The notes beneath the pieces are model-generated. The model had not been told where the DNA came from, made no database searches, and saw only the letters and a list, made by a program, of their open reading frames with translations. DNA of 64,000 nt. Origin: Chaetorhynchus papuensis (taxonomy: Eukaryota > Chordata > Aves > Passeriformes > Rhipiduridae). Below are positions 36,201-48,200 of this stretch, one piece after another. Location: assembly GCA_013396525.1 (NCBI GenBank), contig VWYX01002202.1:1-64000 (forward strand), read 5' to 3'. How positions within the stretch are numbered: the stretch's first letter is position 1; each line of letters starts with the position of its first letter. The translations under genes and the position numbers were made by a program.

Positions 36201-39200
36201 CTCTATGCTTCACCTTTCCGTGCAGGAGCCTCAATCCACTCTAAACTTACCATGAAGCTTAACCATTCCTGGTTTGCAGCTCTGCTGGGTACTTTGTGCT
36301 CCAGAGCAATGGCTGAGCTATACCCCTGCTGCATTTTTGCTTATTGATTTACCTTAGCAAAGAAAAATGAGGCGGTAGTCAGCTGCTAACCTTCCTGGGA
36401 AAACCATCAGGATTATCATTGCCTGCTGCCTTCCTCTAAGGCAGCCGTGAGCACAGACCCTGCATCAAGTGGGGGGAACCAGGGGCAGCAAAAGCCTCGT
36501 TTGGCATCAAAATATGTACCCCAACCCATCTGGGACCCTCTTTCTGCTGATATGCTGAAGTCTCGGGAATTACAAACCCATGGCTCTTCAGCCGAGTAGG
36601 AAGGGGGAACAGCTATGTGTGCCCAGGCAAAACCAGGCTGAGCACAGCCCCTGCCCGTGCAATCCAGAATTTTGATGGGTTTATTTCCCCAGCAGCATCC
36701 TGTGCTCTGGAGAGGGGAGAGTGGAGGTTTTCCAGAGCCCAGCTGAGCTGCCGACACGTTCACATCTGTTTCCAGCTACGCCCTGCGCCGGCTTTCTGGG
36801 AGGAGGAGGGGAGGATTTGCCGTTTTTTACGGCTCTATTTTTATCCTGCTCCGCGAGGCTTCGCCACTCCGTGTTTGCAAAAGCTAAAATTCAAAACATC
36901 CTGGGGAAGGCTGCCGGGGGGGAGACGCCGCGCAGATTCCCACGTCGCTGCCCGGGGTTTCGCCGAGCACCATCTGGCAGTGCCGACTCCCACGCCGCTG
37001 GCGCTCGGGCGGGTTGAAGGCTCACAGACCAGCTCCGGCTGCCGCCGGGTTTATCCCCGTTGCTCCCGGAGGAGCCGAGGGAGATCATTCTCCGGGCTGA
37101 GCTGGAAACATGACGCCTTGGGGAAAGCACTCGGGTGGGAAGGATGCTTGGCCTCGCCAACTCTTAGCTTACCCTCCCCATATCCGAGCTGAAATTGCTT
37201 CAATTAGAGATTGCGGTAAATCATTTTAGCTAAACCACCGCAAATACCCTTGTGGATACTCTTTAACCAGCTTACCCAGCTTTAGCTCGCTTCGGAAAGG
37301 AATCAATTCCGCTCCAATCTTATTTCAATTTGGTTTCAATGGAGTTAAGCAAGTCCACACCGGTTTCAATTAAGACGGGTTTGAAACCAATTATAGTAAA
37401 TTAATAGAAGTTATGGTTTATGCCAGGGTGAAGTTCAGCACTTTGTGGCTGAGGTAGGAAAATCCAGGTTCGTGTCGGAGTTGGCCAGGCTCACCCAGAG
37501 CAATGTGGGGACACTTTGGATACTGTAGTTCTCGACACAGCTCAGCCCATCAAGCAGCCAGACAGCCTCAATGTTCCAGGGTGATGTACAATATATATTT
37601 ATAAGGGCCTTAATATAGATCCCTAATTGCCTGTCTCGGTTGATTTATAGCGTGGCCACGCAAGCGATGGGAACAGCATGAGCCGCTGGTGAGCGCTCAG
37701 GGATGCACTGGGGGTTTGCAGACATTCGCTGTGCTCCGCTCGAGCTGGCACCCGTGGATGGGGGAACAGATGTTGGTGTTGACTTAGGTGATGTGAGAAG
37801 CCTGCTTGTGTCCCCGGCTCTACCCCAGTCCGTGAAGGGAATCCAGGGAAAGGATTTGTTAGCCTGGTGTCCTGGGCTGCAGGAGGTTGCTGTAGTCATT
37901 GATGGGACAAGGGATAATGGTGTAAAACTGACAGAGGATATGTTTAGCTTAGATATTAGGAAGAAATTCTTTATTGGGAGTTACTGGCGCAGGTTGCCAA
38001 GAGAAGCTGTGGTTGCCCCATCTGGGGAGGTGTTCAAGGCCAGATTGGATGGAGCTCTGAGCAACCTCGTCTAGCGGAAGGTGTCCCTGCCCGTGGCAGG
38101 AGGGTTGGAAATAGATGAGCTTTAAGGGCCCTTCTGTGATTCAATGATAAGGGCCCAGGTTGATGGGGACTCACTGCAGCCATGGAGCTGCAATTTCCAC
38201 ACGCTTTTCATTGTGTTTCACTGCTCTGATGTTGCTCTGAGCCCAAAACTCCCATTTGTTCCTCTTCTGGTGGATATCTGGACTGAGTGTCATCATTCCT
38301 CTGAGCAAGGATCTTTCTTCTTCCAGCTTCCTCCTCCATGCCAGATTTAAAAAAAAAAAAAAAAAAAGCAGCGGAGCCATGACGTGCCACCAGCCCCGGC
38401 TACGTTAGCAGCAGATCTGGCAGGTTACAGATCTGCAAAGTCTTGCTTCAGGAAAAGGGGGAGAGGTGCAAGCTTCAATTAATTATGCCACAGTTTTCTT
38501 AACACTTCTTCCTGCTTGTCTCTCGTGCTTCAGAGAAACACTTGACAAGCTGCTCCTACAGTTCTGTCGAGCTGGGAATGCCACTGTGCTGAGCTGTAAC
38601 CCGCGGGGCAGCAAGCTGAGCTCCAGGCTACGCCAGGAAGGGTTACACCATGGCACACAAGGTGCCAGCCACTTCCTAGACATCCTGTAAACAGAGCAAA
38701 CGGGAAGTTTGGAGGACTGGGAGGCTTTGGAAAAGAACGGCTTTTCCTGCTTGGAAGAAGCATTGTCTGTTTAAACTCCATCTGAGGTTTGGTTGAGCCT
38801 TTTGCAGCCTGGCAGACTCCTACACACTGGTTTCTCACTCCCAGCATTACCCCTAGAGAGCACTGGCAAGGCTGCTCTGGCATGGTGTGCCACAGCAGAA
38901 ACCTTCCTTAGGGGCATGCAGGCATAGCTGCTGTGCACCATGTGGCAAGGGGTGGAGAAATGATCCCTCTGGAGTTCAGTCTCAGTGCTCCCAGAGGCAA
39001 AGGATGGTGAAGAGGCTCCCTGGAGTGGGCAGACTCACGTACTTTCCTCTCCTAAGAAAAATAAGGCACAGACCTGTTTTCACCATCTCTGTATCCCAGT
39101 CCTTCCTTGCTCCCAGGCTGGGCAGAAGAGTCTGAGGTTCAGGAGCCAGCCGATGGAAGAAAACAGCAGTACTGAAGGTCCTGAAGACTGTAGCTGGGAT

Positions 39201-42200
39201 CTCCAAGGCAGTTCTGACTTTTGGATGCTCACCTGATCCAGCAGGTCGTTCCCAGTCTCCCACTGAAGATGCAGCAGATGCTGCACCACTTCAGAGCACG
39301 TATCTGAGGGTGCTTCTGGCTGGTCAGTTTTGCAGCCATGCAGCTCCTGGGCTTTGTCCTGTGCACAGCAGAAGTGCTGGTCCTGCCAGGGAGAAGAATT
39401 GCTGCCTTCTCCTGTTTTTCCTTTGGGGTGTGTTTTAGGATATGTAATGTTTGGCTGGAAGGCGTGTGGGATGGCAGTGAGGTACAAAGCTGGCTTTGCC
39501 TTGTGGAGGGAACACTGGGCAGCAGTGCTGTCCATGCCGCTGTGGGGCTCAGAGAGACTATTTCTGGGGTCTTGAGAAGGGAGAAACTCCAAGGTCAGAC
39601 CTTCCCCCCAGACAAACACAGCACTGGAGCGTTGTTGGTTGGTGGGGATGAAGGTGGCATGTCCTACCTGCTGCTAGCCCTACCTGCAGCGCAACCAGGT
39701 TTGGGTGCCTCGGCATTACTGAGAAAACAGGCAAAAATACCACTTTTGCAGCTTTGAAAGGCAGTTTCTGCCTGGTCTTCACCTGCCTTCCCAGGCTGTG
39801 CTGGGAGGTACGAGGCTGAGCTGCAGGCAGGCACGGCAGGAAGGCAGAGCTGCCCCATGTCACCTCCACACCGTGTCTCTGCTCCCTTTTGAGCAATGCT
39901 GAGCAGCTGTAGTGACCACACGTGGGGCACGGCTGTATTTTCACGCCGGGTACTCCCTGCCTTCGAACAAACACACCTTTGTTTTGGAGCACATTGGCTC
40001 GGCTGGATCCTTTTTTTTTTTTTTTCCTTTGCCCAGATCATCTTCCCTGCAGCTGAGGGGAAACATGATGCGATGCTGAACACTTGTGCTCGGGGAGCTG
40101 CCTGCTTCAAAGCCTTGTTTGGGGTTACAGATATACCAAGGGGTGGGTGAACACACAGCTCCAGCAGGAAGAGGACACCAGGTTCTGGTCAGGATGACCT
40201 CGTGTTTCATTTTTTTTTCCTTTGGCTCTGTATGTTCCCTTAGATGCTAAATCCAGACCTGGGGAAGCTGCCCTGAGTGTATCTCTTGTGTATCACTGGG
40301 AGAGGCAGGGTGGAAAACAGACCAGCAGCTTTTCTATCAGCTTTCCTGGGCTTTGGCAGCTTAATTGCATCTTTAATTGGCTGCTCCATGCTCCACTGAG
40401 TGTCCGTAGAAGCAGACAACATCCATAAATCAAACTGCTCAGGTTTCCTTCGGTTATCTGATGGAACTAGTGGGTGGGGAATAGCCTTGGGGTGCTCGTG
40501 TGTGCTGGCTTTGCTCCTTACCACAGTTAGACACGGCCTTTCCGAAGGAGAAATTAAGGGAGAGAGCTTCCCTTGTTGCAAAGTCGCCTTTGAAATGCTC
40601 TCTCCAAACATTTGCTTTGAGCGCTGTCCTGCTAAATAAACCATCTCCCCTGGGGTTTCGCTGTGGGAAAAGCAATCTTTACCTGCCAGCTCCCTGCTCT
40701 TGTGTGTGGAAGGAATATTTCCCTGAGCTGGGAGCTGCCCCTTTCCCTGCCCTCCCTGCCAAGAATCTCACACCAGGACAAACCCTGAGCCCAGAGCTCT
40801 GCTGTGGTTTGACCAGTACTTTATGCTAGCCCTGGGGCACACTGTATGTGACACTATTGCACCAAGTGGCTTCTGCTCAGGGAAAATCACGTCACCGAGT
40901 GTAAACCGGTGTCCACGCTGTCACCTGGGGCTGAACGTGTGTGTCTGCCACTATGTGCACGCTGGGCTCGGGGCACCCATGGCTTATGGGGTTGGATTAC
41001 AGGCTCTTCCACTCACCAGCAGTCTGGTGGTTTTGGGATGAGTGTACATGCCATGTCTGAGGAGATGGGATTGGCTCAATTTAGAGCCTCAGGCACCCCT
41101 TCTTCTACCAGCTACTGAAGCTGAATAGCTCTGGGATGAGCTCCCAAAAATCCCATTTTACCCCCAGGTGCTGCTTCCACGGCTGTGACCACCCTAAGAT
41201 GCTTTCCCCTGGGCTGGAGGGAGCTGAGACAGGGCTGGCTCTGCTTGGACCAACCAGATGAGGCTTGAAAATCTTTCCATGCCCCTGCCCTCCTCAGTGC
41301 TGTGACCATGTTTTGGGTGTCTGCTCTCTCATCGAGGCTTTGGCAGCAGGGCTCTGGCAGCTCTAATTTGCTCTCCCCTTGCCTCCCCAGGTACAAAAGG
41401 CCTGGAGTGCTCACCCTCCACCCCCACCATGAACTCCTACTTCTACAAGTTCATGATCAACCTGCTCAAGCGCTTCAGCAGTGAACGGAAACTCCTGGAA
41501 ACCAGAGGAGCTTTCATCATCAGGTCAGAGCACCCCACCAGCCTCACTGAAGTCCCTGAGCACCCCTGGGATGGGCAGGACAGGGATAGCAGGGTCAAGC
41601 AGCCCAGGTACTGCATTCGCTCAGAGCCAAAACCATTTCCTCAAGCTTCCCTCGCTCTCCAGCAAGCGGTTTCGGAGCAAACGGGATTTGCCTTTCACAT
41701 GTCAAGGCACCATATTTCTCTCTCCCATCCCCGGAGGCAAAGTGGCTCCTTATTAAACAGTGTTGTCAGAGCCTGTTTCGTTGAGAAACAACTAGACCAG
41801 CCGGAGCAGGAAGACAGGCTTGCACTCGGAGTGCCAAGCCGAGTGAATCCCTCCAGCCGGCTTGGCGAGATGCTCGCCCATCCAGAGCCATGTGTTGCAA
41901 TGCTTAGAGTTGGGAGGGTTTGCTTCAGCTTTTTAAGGAGCTGAGGCAGAGGCTGGAGAGCCAAATGTTGTGAATGCTGGAATGCCAAGTGTCGTGGCAG
42001 CTGGCAGGGAGTCATCTTTAATGCAATGAAATCTGGGGCAAGGGATATCCATTCCTCAGCTCACTGGGAAATAACAGGGTTCATGGTCGAGGTGAGGTGG
42101 AGAAATCAGTGAGGAGGTTCGTGGAAGCAGCTGGCAGGACTCTGGGTTTTCATCCCTTGCTTTCAGGGATGTGGCATCAAATGAACAGAGGGGGAGCATG

Positions 42201-45200
42201 AGATACAAGCCATGCTTCTGTGGGAGAAGAGAGCCACCTCTCCAAAGGCACGGGGGTATGCCAGGTGTTGATGAGGGGGTCCCACCACTGCAGTGAGAAA
42301 ATACAGCATGCAGAGCTCCCAAAATTTGCTGAGCTGAGCTGGGTTTGGAGTTGTACCTGCTTGGGCAGCAATTTTTGCCCAAGTCTGTATTCATCCCAGA
42401 GACAATATCCTACTCACAGTGTCCACTGTCCTCTCCCCAGTCAGCACAGCCCCTAGGATAAGCCACTCTTGGCAGGGAAGTGGCCCCATAGTGTGTTGGG
42501 GAAGCAGGGTGACCAGAGTGACAGTGAGCCTGGGCAGGGTCCCATTTAAAAGCTCTCCTGTACCATGGCCACCTCCAACTTTTCCCTCTAGCTCTGGCAG
42601 GATGAGCTTTGGCTGGCAGGCCCAGCTTTCCCAGCAGCCAGCCAGAGGTGCAGTGGGACTGGCTCACAGCAGCTCAGCAAGCCGAGGCTTTTTACGGTGA
42701 CTCATGCCCCAAAAAATCTGGTAAAGCAAAAAAAAAAATTAAAAAATAGATGACTCTGTCCTTTGTCAAGTCACATTGTTGCTCATGTGGGGTAGATGCA
42801 GGACTGGAGCCAAAGTGGTGGTTCTGGAAGGGTGAGCCATGCCCTCAGGTACCAGTGATTAACTCTGAAACCTACTGATGGCAGGTGAAGGACTGGTGTA
42901 AACTACATCTCCGCTGCTTCCAGAAAAAGCAAGATGAGAATAGAGGAGAAAAACTTTTACAGGACTCTCTGGCAAAGATTGATCTCTTGCCGGAGAGACT
43001 CAGTGAACGTGGGAGCCTCGTGGAGCTATTTTTAGCCACTTTTCAAATTGAAGCCGTATGCGCGTTCCCACGTTACATCCCTCCCCTATCCACAAGCCAG
43101 CTCAGCTGTTTCACACAGCAGGGTGAGAAGCCAGCCTCATGTTTGACTTGAGAGATGCTGGTGCTGTCTCATCCTGCGCTGGAGAGCGCAAGGGGGATGC
43201 TTGAGAGACTGGGACAGGGTCTGCTAAAGTGTGGTCCAGGACCACTGCTGCCTCTTTCCCAGGCTGGCCTGGGAACAGGGAAGCAGGGAAGGAAAATAGG
43301 CCTGTTACATTTAGGCAATGATTTCCAGCTGAAGGATTAGTGTTCACAGGAAAGGGAAATGGGAGACAGGGGTTTTATTCAAGCACAGCCCAGCAGTTTT
43401 CCCTGTCACGTTGCTGGTGGGCAAATTCAAAGGTCCATGAGGTCACTTAGGGGGTCTGCGATTAAAGGTAGTTTATTTCTAATCCAACTCAAGTTTGTTC
43501 ATGCTTGGTTGCTGACTCTGAAAGGACTTCAGTCGCTCTCCTGGTACGTCCTCAGAGTCCCAGAGACAGAGGTTGTGGTACATTATGTGCTTGAGGATGG
43601 AAGTGGAGTTTGACCAGTGATCTCTGCAGGAGGTGGGACCATCTCTTGCTCTGTAAGGACCTGTGGTCCCCAAGGCATGTAGAACTTCTCCAGAGCCTGC
43701 CTGATGCTGGGAGATGGGTGGGAGAAGTACCTTCAGCCCTCGCTGGCAGAACTCAGCCTCCAAGCCTGGCTCAGGCAGAGATAGGGGCTGGGACGGGTGG
43801 TCTCACCATCAGCAACCCCAGCCCCAAGGTGGGTATCTCGAGATGCTTTGCCAGAGAATACAGGGTGCAGCTAAGTGGCAACACAAACTTCCTTCAAAAT
43901 AACAGGGAAACAGCTCCAAAAACTTCTGTCATTCATAAGGAATTGTCCAGAGAATTTCTTCTTCTTTGCCTGTGACCACCAGGCTGGGGGATAACCCAAC
44001 ACTGGCACATGGTCCCTCTGCCAGTGCTGTTTGTGCATCCTAGAGAGATGGATTGGTCTGCTGCCTCCCCCAGTGGGATCTGGTGCCCATCAAACCATGG
44101 TGTGGTGCCTCATCTGTGCCAAGGGCTTTCCCCCTCAACCCAAGGGGACCTCACAGAGAGAAAGCCTGTGGCTGTGGTGGAGCTCACATGCCGAGCTGAG
44201 CCCCAGCAGGAGGAGTTGGACTTGATGATCCTTGTGGGTCCCTTTCAGCTCAGAATATTCTGTCACCTATGATCTGAGAGAAGGTAAGAGCAACATCCAG
44301 GAGAAGGCTCTTCAAAGCTGTTTAAATGCCTTGTGAATGTCTGGGCAAAGGATGTGCTGAGGGGATTCCAGTGGTACAAATCCCATAGAGTCTCATGCTG
44401 TCCCACCCCTCTCCCCTAGGGGAAGGAGGGAAACCTGCTCCCATGATCTCTTCCAGATTTTTTTTTTTTTTTTTTTTGGCTTGGCATCAGTTTTCTGCAT
44501 TGCAGCTGACAGGGTTCCTTTGGGGGTCAGTTCTCTCTTACTGTCACTTGTGACTTTTTTTAGGCTGGAAGCCAGTAAAATTAGTCTGCCTTCAAAACTG
44601 AGAATACCGAGTGCTGCCTTCTCCTCTCAAGCCAGGCACGTTTGCACTCAAAGGTTGCTCCTAAAGTGTTGTCAGAATCAGGAGCATCAGTGTTACCTCC
44701 CACCTTGATAAGCAGGTCTGAGGCCTTCCACCCTTCTCGCTAATTGCCCTGGCTGGCACGTGGCTGTCCTGGATTCTGCGGAGCCCTTAAGCAAGAAGCA
44801 AATATTCCCATTCAGCTGCTGACCTCCCGACGATGGCTTGGAGCAGCAGAAAAATGCGGAGGAGCTTCCAAAGCATCACATGGCTCCTTGGAGCAGCACG
44901 GCTGTCCTCCGGGCAGGAGCCCCGCGGAGGGAAAGCTGCTTGGCCGGTCAGGAGGCAGGCAGCAGAGCGGCACCGGGCTTTGCAGCTCACCCCGAGATTT
45001 GCAGGCTGGATTTAATGCCTGTTGGTTGGTACCAGCGCTGTGGGATGGGGGGATTAAGGGAGAGGTTAAGCCCTACTGCATGGACATCAGTGTTGCTGCT
45101 CGGTGTGAGGATAGGGCTGGCTGTCCTTGCAAGGAGCTGTCTTCTCCCCTCTTATACATCCCCAGGGCTGGTTGTGCAGTTCCTGTGCTGTCCCCAGGGT

Positions 45201-48200
45201 CAGTCTGAGCTCCAGGAACTGGTTCAGCTGGCTAAGTCAAGCCTAGCACCAAAGCAGCCGGCTTTTTGCTGCTCTCTGAGATGGAACAGCTCAGACATTC
45301 ATGGCTGATGTACCTTGCCGCAGCAAATGAACCTGCTGGGGTATGGGATGTGCTTGAGTGGCTGGAGACATCCCTATGCATGTCATGTGTGGATGCTTTG
45401 AAGTGCAGGGCTTAACTTTTAAACCCAGCAAGGCCATTTTCTCGCAGAGCAGTGGCACCCTGGGGCAGAGAGGATGCCTGAGTCAGCACTTTGCTCCCCA
45501 GGCAGGGGCCCGCACGCAGGGGTTGTCTCAGCTTGTTTCATAGAGCTGTTAAACAAACCTCCCCACTGCCTGGCACCTTCTCACGAGGTGTTTTCTGAGG
45601 TTAAGCTGCTTGGAAGAGGCCCTGGTATGACTTTTCAACCACCTCCCATGTGATGCACCTGGTGGGATTGTCCATTTGACTGGAGATGGCCCTTGGCCTT
45701 TGGGGGGATGCTTAAACCCTGTGGGGGCTGGCCAGGAGGACTGGCTGGTTCTCCATCCACTCTGGAAGACATAGGCTGGAGCATAGAAGGTTGTTCAGCC
45801 AGTTTATGGCATTAGCTGGAGAGCTGGAAAATCCCAAGTCTCGTGATGGGGCCACAGATTTATAGTTCCAGCAGACGGGAAAAGTTCACCTGGCTGGAAA
45901 TTCTGACTGTTCTTGAGGTCTCGGAGTCCTGCTGGGATGAGGCCAATGGAGAGCTGGATAACGAGGAGGGCAGAGCTGAGGACAAACACTGGCAGGTCAC
46001 GCTGGGTGCATGAAGGGCTGTACATGATGCCCTTGGGGCTGGGGTGATCGGTCCCTGGTTTTGGGCATGACAGGACTTTTCTGCCTCTGAGAGGCTGGGG
46101 CTCACTGTACGGCACCAGTGTCTCCACAAAAAGTAGGGGAAAAGACGCAAAGTGAGTTTGAACCTGCTAACCAGGATGAGGAATCAGAGAGGAAGGGAGC
46201 AGAGGGCTGGAGGAGCGTGGAGCACAGACATCCATCCGATGCTCTTGGCAGGCCAGCAGTGAGGTGCATGTTAAATCGCTTCTGACTGGCCTGCCTGGCA
46301 TTCCCAGGGCTGTGCTTTCCGTCTGGGAGAGTGGGAAGGGAAGGGCTGCCTGCCAGCATCCCAGTGAGGAGGGCTGTCGGGAGGGAGTGGGATGGGGGTT
46401 TAGTCACAGGTTTGGATAGCAAGGGATGGACTGGGGATCCTGTACAGAGCCAGTGGGTGTTTGTTTTGGTAATAAGGGGATGCCACAACTGCAGAATGCC
46501 ACTATACTGCAGTGAGCCCATGTCCCCTCAGCCCCATCCTGGCTCCCACCTCATCCCTAACCTTGTCCTTTCCTCCTGCTGTGCTGTCCTCGCTTCCCAG
46601 CCCCTCGCTGGGAGAGACTCAGGAGCTGGGGCTAACCAAAACCCTCCTCTTCTCCCAGGCCTGGATGCTCTTGAGCTCCCCTGGGCACACATTTTCCTTG
46701 GCCCAACATCCCAATACCTCCTGATGATCTGGATGATCCTAATGATCCCATTGCTGGGATGCAGGACCCACTCCTGCTCCTTCCTTTGGATGTGCTGATG
46801 CCACTGTACCCCCTCCAGCTCCCACTGCCAAACCCATGCCCTGAAAATCCCTCTGCAAGTGAATCAGGGCTGGAGGGGGGACACGTGTCACCTCTTCCTC
46901 TCTCCCACCCTCCGTGCCACTGCAATGCAGAACAAAACCTGCATTTGTTTTTGCGGGAACCGTTTGGCTTGTACTCAGCAAAGTGCAAAAAAAAAAAAAG
47001 AAGGGGAAAAAAAACGGAGCCTCTTTGATAAACTGTGATATGAACTCGGGTAAAATCCAAACAGCTGTGAGTGCTACAAGGGAAGCTTCTGTGTCGGGAG
47101 GCAGCGAGCCTGCGAAAATCCACTGCTCTGCCTGCCAGGATGCTCGCTGGCCGCCTGCCCTCCGGCTTTAATGAACTGTGCACTCGCCATCCCCCTCCTC
47201 GTGCCTCGCCGAGAGGAGGAACCGGAGAAAGCTTTTTAGGTTGGTTTTTTTTTGCCCATTTGCAAAGCAGAAAGAGGGACTCCCTCCCACCCAAGGCCCC
47301 GGCCAGGCACAGGGTGATGGAGCAGGGTGGTGAACATTCCCAGTTTTACAGAGGTCGGTGGGCTTCTCCTCGGTGATCTCCAGCCTGTTCCTCTGTGCCT
47401 CCCTTTAATTCTCCCTGCTCCCCAAAACCTCCTCTCCCCAGCTTGCTGTATAAAACCCCATGCCTGGAGATCTGGAGCAGTGCTACAGTGATGTGGTGGC
47501 AAACAGGCTCTGCTTTCCTGCGTTCTCCCTGTGCCCCAGCCTTGCACTGTGAATGCCTTCCAGGCTCTCCTCAGGCTCCTATGGGAATTTTGGATGGAAG
47601 CCAGCAACCCCACTGTACCTCCAAAAACCCCCAGCTTTCAAATTGCCTCCTTTACATCACACAGTGGGCTCCACAAGCCCACAGGAGCATGTGCTTATTT
47701 TAATTCAGTGAGGCTCTGGGACATCACTCTGGGCTCTCTGATACCCTCCCAGCCCCATGAAGCAGGAGCTAGAGGGGGAAAAACCCAGCTTTCCCCAGAG
47801 GAGAGATTGGCTCTAGAGTTGCAATGCACCACCAGTCACCAACAGTGTGACCTTCACAAGGGAGGAGCCTGGTTGCCCTGTCTAAGGATTATCCCTGCTG
47901 GAAGAGCAGGAGCTGGGCCAGCCCTGGCCAGCTCCTTCCTGGCACTGGACCCCCAAGGAAGGACAGGAGATGCCTCCACTGAGCTGGAGGGGCTGGATGA
48001 GCTGGGGTGCACCAGGCCCTGGAAATGAGTTTGCTGTCCTAACCCACAAAAGCTGCTGCAGGAGCAGCCATACTTGGAGCTGCTTGGAAGGATTTGATGG
48101 GTTTTCCTGTAGAAAAATGGGAACCACATGTGAGCGGCAGTGCCGGCGTGGGCTGGGACTAATTTGGGTCAGTGAGAGGGTGGAGGGGAGGAAGGGGAAA

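Larger units (their letters stand above)
31353..41390 (+). other. VAC14: VAC14 intron 13
   Basis: A 10038-bp intron with two CR1 elements (34138-34713 and 37900-38149), a D-box-like GTTACGTAAG at 33795-33804, an intragenic CpG island with a CAATTA-rich block (36780-37420), an A19 run at 38349-38367 and a T15 run at 40011-40025. No additional exon was supported. Confidence 0.7.

Noticed and set aside
36617..37192. 191-codon open frame over the intragenic CpG island
   Set aside because: Arg/Gly/Pro-rich composition follows from CpG-rich DNA; no family resemblance. The island itself is kept as a possible regulatory element.
38349..38367. A19 run as the tail of a processed pseudogene
   Set aside because: The 300 bp upstream show no gene-like sequence or AATAAA in place, so a simple homopolymer is the safer call. 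The same holds for the T runs at 40011 and 44458.
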